Shown here: piece by piece, positions 6,986 to 11,936 of the stretch
How the letters are laid out: the number at the start of each line of letters is the position of its first letter
How positions within the stretch are numbered: the stretch's first letter is position 1
NCBI GenBank assembly: GCA_937905915.1
Contig: CALCVR010000043.1
Span: forward strand, 1-11,936
From: an uncultured Eubacteriaceae bacterium
GTDB taxonomy: Bacteria; Bacillota; Clostridia; Oscillospirales; Acutalibacteraceae
DNA length: 11,936 nucleotides
Direction of reading: 5' to 3'
Translations under genes and position numbers: made by a program
Notes under the pieces: model-generated
Told to the model about the DNA's origin: nothing
Seen by the model: the letters and a program-made list of their open reading frames with translations, nothing else
Database searches by the model: none

Positions 6986-8184
6986 TCTGGTACCCGTATG
7001 AACAGATGAAAACCATGAAAACGCCTTATAAGATCTTGGACGCCCAAGGAGTATATCTTTACACAGACCATCAAACCCTTATTGATTCGGTATCCTCCTG
7101 GTGGAGCGTTATCCACGGCTATAAGCATCCGGAACTCAATAAGGCTATTGTGTCGCAGGTGGAAAAATTCTCTCACGTGATGCTGGGGGGACTGACCCAT
7201 GAACCGGTACAGAAGCTGTCGGATAAACTGGGGGCATGGCTTCCCGGGACGCTTAATTACTGTTTTTACTCCGATTCGGGAAGCGTAGCTGTGGAAGTGG
7301 CCCTAAAAATGGCCCTCCAGTACTACATGAACCGGGGAGAGCATCGACGCACCATGATCCTGGCTTTGGAGCACGCCTATCACGGGGATACCTTTAAAAC
7401 TATGGAGGTGGGCGACGACGAGGATTATCACTTTGTGCTCAAGGCCTACGGCCCCAGCAAACAAGTGGTACATATTCCCACCCGCCTGGACGCGCTGGAA
7501 CAGGCTTTTTTGCAGTACCATGACCGCCTCAATTGTTTTATCGTGGAACCCTTGTTACAAGGGGCCGGCGGTATGAGGATGTACGATCTTTCTTTCCTGC
7601 AAAAGGCCAGGGAGCTGTGTAACCAATACGGGGTTCTGCTCATCTTCGACGAGGTGGCCACGGGATTCGGCCGAACCGGAAATCGGTTTGTAGCCGACCT
7701 GGTAACCCCCGATATCCTGGTACTGGGCAAGGCGTTGACCGGCGGATACATTGGACATGCTGTCACGGGGGCCAACCAGACGGTGTACGAAGGCTTCTAC
7801 GACGATCTTCCCCAGCATGCCTTTATGCACGGCCCCACCTTTATGGGCAACGCCTTGGCGTGCAGCGTAGCACTCAAATCCATAGAACTGTTTGAATCCC
7901 AGAACTACATGGAGAAAATCCGCCGCATTGAGGACATCACCCGCCGGGAGATGGAAGGAGTATCCCACCCCAGCATCCGGGAAGTCCGGATCATGGGGGG
8001 ATGCGTCTGTGTGGAAGTGACGCATCCATCGGTGTTAGAGGGATACCAGCAGTTCGCCTATGAGAGAGGGGTATTCAGCAGGCCATTTTTAAACTATCTT
8101 TATGCAATGGTACCTTACGTCATCCAGGAGGATCAGCTGGTCCAGGTGCTGGACACTATGAAGCAATGGTTTACCCAGCTGTGA
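6982..8184 (+). CDS. bioA: Adenosylmethionine-8-amino-7-oxononanoate aminotransferase (DAPA synthase)
   Basis: This PLP-dependent class III aminotransferase turns KAPA into DAPA. The 400-residue sequence opens with IWYPYEQMK, the usual BioA start, which supports the GTG at 6982 over an internal ATG. It has SSWWSVIHGY (about 38-47), AYHGDT (132-137; Y133 and D136), IFDEVATGFGRTG (about 221-233) and the PLP-binding lysine K250 in LVLGKALTGG. R367 in FSRPFLNYLY matches the conserved C-terminal arginine seen in E. coli BioA. The amino donor (SAM or lysine) cannot be decided here. It is the last gene of the operon, overlapping bioD by four bases, and is followed by a strong terminator. Confidence 0.95.
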   Translation: MIWYPYEQMKTMKTPYKILDAQGVYLYTDHQTLIDSVSSWWSVIHGYKHPELNKAIVSQVEKFSHVMLGGLTHEPVQKLSDKLGAWLPGTLNYCFYSDSGSVAVEVALKMALQYYMNRGEHRRTMILALEHAYHGDTFKTMEVGDDEDYHFVLKAYGPSKQVVHIPTRLDALEQAFLQYHDRLNCFIVEPLLQGAGGMRMYDLSFLQKARELCNQYGVLLIFDEVATGFGRTGNRFVADLVTPDILVLGKALTGGYIGHAVTGANQTVYEGFYDDLPQHAFMHGPTFMGNALACSVALKSIELFESQNYMEKIRRIEDITRREMEGVSHPSIREVRIMGGCVCVEVTHPSVLEGYQQFAYERGVFSRPFLNYLYAMVPYVIQEDQLVQVLDTMKQWFTQL

Positions 8185-8215
8185 TCTTTAGATAAGATGG
8201 TCTTGTAAACAGGAT

Positions 8216-8258
8216 AAAAAAACGCCGGATTGCTTGAATGCTGTAATCCGGCGTTTTT
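8216..8258 (+). terminator. Intrinsic terminator after bioA
   Basis: AACGCCGGATT (8221-8231) pairs perfectly with AATCCGGCGTT (8245-8255) across a 13-base loop. An A-run precedes the stem (from 8216) and a five-T run (8254-8258) ends it, so the stem can extend by A-T pairs. It lies about 30 bases after the bioA stop and separates the biotin operon from the MerR operon. Confidence 0.92.
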
Positions 8259-8318
8259 GCAGTATTTCTATATTTTTTATAATTGCCGACTGTTCATAAA
8301 TTAATTTAAAAGAAGAAA

Positions 8319-8340
8319 GTTTTAAAAAAGTTTTAAAAAA
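8319..8340 (+). promoter_or_regulatory. Tandem A-tract UP-like element
   Basis: Two exact copies of the 11-base unit GTTTTAAAAAA sit head to tail, ending four bases before the -35 box of the MerR operon promoter. Spacing close to one helical turn suggests bent DNA or binding of the RNA polymerase alpha C-terminal domain. The function is inferred from position and composition only. Confidence 0.45.
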
Positions 8341-8344
8341 CCTC

Positions 8345-8375
8345 TTGACTTAGAGCGCGCTCCAAGTGCTACCAT
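8345..8375 (+). promoter_or_regulatory. MerR-type promoter and operator
   Basis: TTGACT (8345-8350) and TACCAT (8370-8375) are separated by 19 bases, longer than the 17-bp optimum and typical of promoters that MerR proteins activate by untwisting the DNA. The spacer carries the 18-bp dyad CTTAGAGCGCGCTCCAAG (8349-8366), symmetric except for one pair. It closely resembles the CTTGACTTAGAG-type operators of NmlR/AdhR-class regulators. The adjacent downstream gene is a MerR regulator, so autoregulation of the whole operon is likely. Transcription should start near 8382. Confidence 0.88.
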
Positions 8376-8413
8376 AAAAACTGCCGTTAGGACAGAAAGG
8401 CGGTGATGCGATT

Positions 8414-8794
8414 TTGACCATTAAAGAAGTCAGCGAAAAGTACAACATTTCTCAAGATACGCTGCGTTATTACGAACGGGTTGGGATGATCCCACCGGTA
8501 TCCCGTACGGCCGGAGGCATTCGAGATTACCAACCGGACGATCTAGGATGGGTTGAGCTGGCCATCTGCATGAGAAGCGCGGGACTTCCGATTGAAGCGA
8601 TGATCGAATATGTCAAGCTTTATCAAATGGGGGACAGCACCTTTGCCGCTAGGCTTCAGCTTTTACAGGAACAAAGGGAGAACCTACTAGAGCAGCGAAG
8701 ACAGATTGACAAAACTTTGGAACGGCTCAATTATAAAATTTCACGGTATCAGATTGCCGTAGACACAGGAAAATTAACATGGGAGGAAACATAA
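8414..8794 (+). CDS. MerR-family transcriptional regulator, NmlR/AdhR-like
   Basis: The 126-residue protein has an N-terminal winged helix (TIKEVSEKYNISQDTLRYYE, 2-21; IPPVSRTAGGIRDYQPDDL, 26-44) and a C-terminal dimerisation coiled coil (about 78-118, rich in Q, E, R and L). It has no metal-binding C-terminal cysteine cluster. One cysteine, C52 in AICMRSAGLPIEAMIEYV, falls at the position of the reactive cysteine reported in AdhR/NmlR-class regulators that sense aldehydes or other electrophiles. The start is a TTG at 8414 behind GGCGGTGAT (8399-8407 region, one mismatch to the ideal Shine-Dalgarno); nearby GTG and ATG codons are out of frame. It is the first gene of its operon, three bases before the DXS-like gene, and probably controls the promoter at 8345-8375. 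Confidence 0.9.
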   Translation: MTIKEVSEKYNISQDTLRYYERVGMIPPVSRTAGGIRDYQPDDLGWVELAICMRSAGLPIEAMIEYVKLYQMGDSTFAARLQLLQEQRENLLEQRRQIDKTLERLNYKISRYQIAVDTGKLTWEET

Positions 8795-8797
8795 TTT

Positions 8798-10552
8798 ATG
8801 ATTTTAGAAGCTATTCGTCAGCCAGCTGATGTAAAGAAATTGGACGAGCAACAATTGAACGATTTGGCTCAAGAGATGCGTGAGGCACTCCTGGTAAGGC
8901 TCAGCAAACACGGCGGCCACTTTGGTCCAAACCTTGGAATGGTGGAGGCCACCATCGCCCTACATTATGTATTTGATTCTCCTAAAGACAAGCTGGTTTT
9001 TGACGTATCTCATCAGTCCTATCCTCACAAGATGCTGACGGGAAGGAAGGATGCCTATCTCTATGAAGAGCATTACGACGATGTGTCTGGTTACAGCAAT
9101 CCTCACGAAAGCGAGCACGATCATTTTATTATCGGGCACACTTCAACCTCAGTCAGCCTAGCTTGTGGACTGGCCAAAGCTAGGGATGTAAAAGGGGAAA
9201 CCGGCAACGTTATCGCTGTGATCGGGGATGGTTCCCTAAGCGGCGGCGAGGCATTGGAGGGGCTGGACTTTGCATCGGAACTACACAGCAATTTGATTGT
9301 GGTGGTCAATGACAACGATATGTCCATTGCCGAGAATCACGGCGGCCTTTACGGCAACTTAAAACTGTTGCGTGAGACAAACGGCCAAGCGGAATGCAAT
9401 TTGTTCCGGGCAATGGGTTTGGATTATCTTTATGTCCACGCAGGCAATGATATTTCCTCCTTGATCACTGCTTTCAAAAAGGTAAAGGATTGTACCTCGC
9501 CGGTAGTGGTGCATATCAACACCCAAAAGGGAAAAGGATATGCTCCAGCCGAACAGCACAAGGAAAACTGGCATTACTGCGGCCCCTTTGATTTGGCCAC
9601 CGGCAATGCTGTAGGCGGGTTTGAGGAAGAGGACTATTCTACCGTAACCGCCCAGTACCTTCTGGCTAAAATGAAGGAAGATCCTACCGTAGTGGCTATC
9701 ACTTCGGGAACGCCAGCGGTCTTAGGATTCACAGAGGAGAAGAGAAAAGAAGCGGGCAGTCAGTTTGTGGATGTGGGGATCGCTGAAGAGACGGCAGTAG
9801 CTTTGGCCTCCGGTATGGCGGTAAATGGAGCCAAACCGGTGTATGGTGTATACAGTACCTTTATTCAAAGGACCTTTGACCAACTTTCTCAGGATCTGTG
9901 CATCAACAATAGCCCCGCTACCATCGTGACCTTTGCCGGGTCGGTGTACGGCATGAACGATGTGACCCATTTAGGAATTTACGATATCCCCATGATGGCC
10001 AATATCCCCAACCTGGTTTATCTGGCCCCCACCACGAAGGAAGAATACCTGGCGATGTTGGAGTGGAGCCTGAAGCAGAAAGAACATCCGGTGGCAATTC
10101 GCCTTCCCGGCGGTGCCATGGTTTCGGACGGCAAAACTATCGACAAGGATTTTGGCAATCTCAATCGGTATGAAGTGACCCAAAAGGGGAGCAAAGTGGC
10201 TGTTATCGGCCTCGGTACCTTTTATAATTTAGGCTGTAAAGCGGCCCAGGTTATGGAACAAAAGCTTGGGATCCATTCTACTGTCATCAATCCCTACTAT
10301 ATCACCGGCCTGGACGAGGAATTGCTACAGGAGTTAAAGAAGGAACATACCGTTGTCATTACCTTAGAGGACGGCATCTTAGACGGCGGATTCGGGGAAA
10401 AGATCGCTCGCTTTTATGGAGATTCCCAGGTAAAGGTGCTAAACTTCGGCTTAAAGAAAGAATTCCTGGATCGTTATGATGTGCAAGAGGTGCTTGAGCA
10501 AAATCACTTGACTGTGCAACAGATTGTGGACGATGTAGCAAAATACCTGTAA
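8798..10552 (+). CDS. Divergent short DXS-like thiamine-diphosphate enzyme
   Basis: The 584-residue protein has the DXS order: N-terminal ThDP domain, pyrimidine domain (about 278-440) and transketolase C domain (about 460-580). Seen motifs include HGGHFGPNLG (H41), DVSHQSYPHKMLTGR (69-83), GDGSLSGG (143-150), NDNDMSIAEN (171-180), KGKGYAPAE (244-252), H259, DVGIAEE (325-331; E330), VYSTFIQR (351-358) and AIRLPGG (433-439). Canonical DXS joins pyruvate and glyceraldehyde 3-phosphate into DXP. This copy is about 36 residues short, lacks roughly 30 residues of the flexible segment after SxxEN, replaces GPxDGHD by YVHAGND, IAEQH by IAEET and ADGPTHQG by MNDVTHLG. A changed acceptor substrate is therefore plausible. 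Annotation pipelines would probably call it dxs. GGAGG at 8782-8786 serves its ATG; it is co-transcribed with the MerR gene. Confidence 0.85.
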   Translation: MILEAIRQPADVKKLDEQQLNDLAQEMREALLVRLSKHGGHFGPNLGMVEATIALHYVFDSPKDKLVFDVSHQSYPHKMLTGRKDAYLYEEHYDDVSGYSNPHESEHDHFIIGHTSTSVSLACGLAKARDVKGETGNVIAVIGDGSLSGGEALEGLDFASELHSNLIVVVNDNDMSIAENHGGLYGNLKLLRETNGQAECNLFRAMGLDYLYVHAGNDISSLITAFKKVKDCTSPVVVHINTQKGKGYAPAEQHKENWHYCGPFDLATGNAVGGFEEEDYSTVTAQYLLAKMKEDPTVVAITSGTPAVLGFTEEKRKEAGSQFVDVGIAEETAVALASGMAVNGAKPVYGVYSTFIQRTFDQLSQDLCINNSPATIVTFAGSVYGMNDVTHLGIYDIPMMANIPNLVYLAPTTKEEYLAMLEWSLKQKEHPVAIRLPGGAMVSDGKTIDKDFGNLNRYEVTQKGSKVAVIGLGTFYNLGCKAAQVMEQKLGIHSTVINPYYITGLDEELLQELKKEHTVVITLEDGILDGGFGEKIARFYGDSQVKVLNFGLKKEFLDRYDVQEVLEQNHLTVQQIVDDVAKYL

Positions 10553-10588
10553 AGGGGTTGCGCTTTAATAGTAGATAGGAGGGATTGA

Positions 10589-11314
10589 ATGACGGAAAAG
10601 CGGCCATATATCATCTGTCATATGGTGCAGTCCATCGACGGAAAAGTCACAGGCGATTTTTTAAGCAGTAACCAATGTGAAGCAGCAACCGAGTCGTATT
10701 ATCAAATCAACCGTGATTTTCACGCCGATGCTTTTGCCTGTGGCCGGGTGACTATGGAAGGCAGTTTCACAGGGGGATGGTATCCTGACCTTGTAGAATT
10801 TGAGGGTCAAACCATCACCCGGGAAGATTATGTAGCCAATCCGCAGGCAGGTTATTTTGCCGTGGCCTTTGACCGGCACGGGAGATTGGGATGGAAAACC
10901 GATAAAATTATTGACGACGATCCCGGCTATGGAAATGCCCATATTATCGAAGTGCTGTGTGAGGACGTACCGGATGCTTATCTTTTCTATTTAAAAAGAA
11001 TTGGCATCTCTTATATTTTTGCCGGAAGAAAAGAAATGGATCTATCCATGGCGCTCCATAAATTAAAGGTACTATTTAGCATTGACACTTTGTTGTTGGA
11101 GGGGGGAAGCATCCTAAACGGTTCCTTCCAGCGCGAGCACTTTATAGACGAATTAAGTCTTGTGCTAGCGCCTATTGCCGCCGCCCCGGAGGATAAACCC
11201 CTGTTTATGGATGGCCCCATGACCGGATATGCTTTAACCGATGCAAAGCCCCTAGGATATTCAGCCGTATGGCTTCGGTATAAAAAGGAGTCCATGCCCC
11301 AATCGGGCATCTGA
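10589..11314 (+). CDS. RibD C-terminal domain / dihydrofolate-reductase-like oxidoreductase
   Basis: The 241-residue protein is a stand-alone member of the RibD_C family, a dihydrofolate-reductase-like NAD(P)H-binding fold. Supporting motifs are an N-terminal strand with MVQSIDGKV (12-20), CGRVTMEG (51-58) and the diagnostic LLLEGGSILNGSF (168-180) followed by HFIDELSLVLAPI (184-196). It lacks the zinc deaminase domain of bifunctional RibD and is unlikely to be the housekeeping riboflavin reductase. AGGAGGG at 10577-10583 is an excellent ribosome binding site for the ATG. It follows the DXS-like gene by 36 bases with no terminator seen and precedes the flavin reductase by 21 bases. Its substrate is unknown; members of this family reduce varied carbonyl or ribosyl compounds. 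Confidence 0.82.
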   Translation: MTEKRPYIICHMVQSIDGKVTGDFLSSNQCEAATESYYQINRDFHADAFACGRVTMEGSFTGGWYPDLVEFEGQTITREDYVANPQAGYFAVAFDRHGRLGWKTDKIIDDDPGYGNAHIIEVLCEDVPDAYLFYLKRIGISYIFAGRKEMDLSMALHKLKVLFSIDTLLLEGGSILNGSFQREHFIDELSLVLAPIAAAPEDKPLFMDGPMTGYALTDAKPLGYSAVWLRYKKESMPQSGI

Positions 11315-11335
11315 TAGATCAAAGGAGAGAGCAAC

Positions 11336-11896
11336 ATGAGAAAAAATTTAGGAGCTAAGCCGTACACCTATCCGCAACCGGTGTATATCGTCGCCACCTA
11401 CGGGGAAGATGGGACTCCCGACGCCATGAATGCCGCCTGGGGTGGTATCAGCGACAACACTCAGATTTCTCTATGTCTGAGTGCAGGCCATAAGACGGTC
11501 AAAAATATCTTGGCTCGAAAGGCCTTTACCGTCAGCATGGCGGACGTCGATCATGTGATAGCTTGTGATTATATAGGCGTCGTTTCGGGAAACAACACGC
11601 CGGATAAATTTGAGAAAGCAGGATTCCATGCTACCAAGTCGGAATTTGTAGATGCTCCACTTATTGATGAACTGGCTGTGGCCGTGGAATGCAAACTGGT
11701 GAGCTACGATCAAAATACCTGCCGCCTAGTAGGGGAGATCGTCAATGTCAGCGTAGACGAAAGAGTGATGGATGAAAAGGGAAAGGTAGATGTCAATAAG
11801 GTGGCGCCTATCGCCTTTGATCCCTTTCAAAACATTTACATTAGATTAGGAGAAAAGGTAGGAAATGCCTTTCAAGATGGACTTTCCTTAAAGTAA
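11336..11896 (+). CDS. Flavin reductase family protein (flavoredoxin-like, FMN-binding)
   Basis: The 186-residue protein matches the flavin reductase-like/flavoredoxin family, FMN-binding split-barrel proteins that reduce flavin or pass electrons from NAD(P)H. Recognisable stretches are YPQPVYIVATYGEDGTPDAM (12-31), NAAWGG (32-37), GHKTVKNILARKAFTVSMAD (51-70), DYIGVVSGNNTPDKFEKAGF (78-97) and VDAPLIDE (105-112). AAGGAGAG lies just before its ATG. It is the last visible gene of the MerR operon; only 40 bases follow with no terminator visible, so the operon may continue outside the window. The family is broad and often annotated generically, so a specific electron partner cannot be assigned, though the neighbouring RibD_C protein is a candidate. 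Confidence 0.85.
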   Translation: MRKNLGAKPYTYPQPVYIVATYGEDGTPDAMNAAWGGISDNTQISLCLSAGHKTVKNILARKAFTVSMADVDHVIACDYIGVVSGNNTPDKFEKAGFHATKSEFVDAPLIDELAVAVECKLVSYDQNTCRLVGEIVNVSVDERVMDEKGKVDVNKVAPIAFDPFQNIYIRLGEKVGNAFQDGLSLK

Positions 11897-11936
11897 GATA
11901 CTTGTCTGCTGACACAAAAATAGGATAAGGGGTACT

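Noticed and set aside
7555..8025. A 156-codon minus-strand frame inside bioA.
   Set aside because: It is antisense to a fully conserved aminotransferase and has no family features or ribosome binding site.

Overview
The window looks like a chromosomal segment of an anaerobic, probably Clostridia-type, member of the Bacillota. The supporting signs are strong AGGAGG-type ribosome binding sites, frequent GTG/TTG starts, a Gram-positive-type BirA operator, a clostridial-style biotin synthase, a NmlR/AdhR-type MerR regulator and a very large multi-CBM32 secreted glycosidase. No organism name can be read from the sequence alone.

Layout. Positions 1-4271 (minus strand) hold one open reading frame of at least 1,423 codons that runs off the left edge. 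It has a signal peptide, four discoidin/CBM32-like modules, two FIVAR-like helical linkers, a DUF4185/DUF5005-like beta-propeller and the N-terminal domains of a GH2 enzyme. Positions 4272-4753 are an AT-rich divergent intergenic region. Its right side carries a near-perfect BirA operator overlapping a consensus sigma-A promoter (TTGACA-N17-TATGAT). From it runs a tight biotin operon, bioY-bioB-bioD-bioA (4754-8184), with gaps or overlaps of only 4 bases. A strong intrinsic terminator at 8216-8258 closes it.

A second plus-strand operon begins at a MerR-type promoter (19-bp spacer with an 18-bp dyad, 8345-8375), preceded by two tandem A-tract units. It encodes a MerR regulator with a cysteine at position 52, a short and divergent DXS-like thiamine-diphosphate enzyme, a RibD C-terminal-domain reductase and an FMN-binding flavin reductase family protein (8414-11896). 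The last 40 bases hold no recognisable feature.

How the genes work together. BioY would import biotin (or possibly a precursor), while BioA, BioD and BioB convert KAPA to biotin. No gene for the earlier pimelate/KAPA steps is in the window. The MerR operon reads as an electrophile- or aldehyde-responsive unit in which a DXS-like carboligase is co-expressed with two NAD(P)H/flavin-type redox proteins. Its true substrate is unknown, and it is the most interesting candidate for an undescribed system here. The left-hand glycosidase is probably an extracellular glycan degrader unrelated to the other two units.
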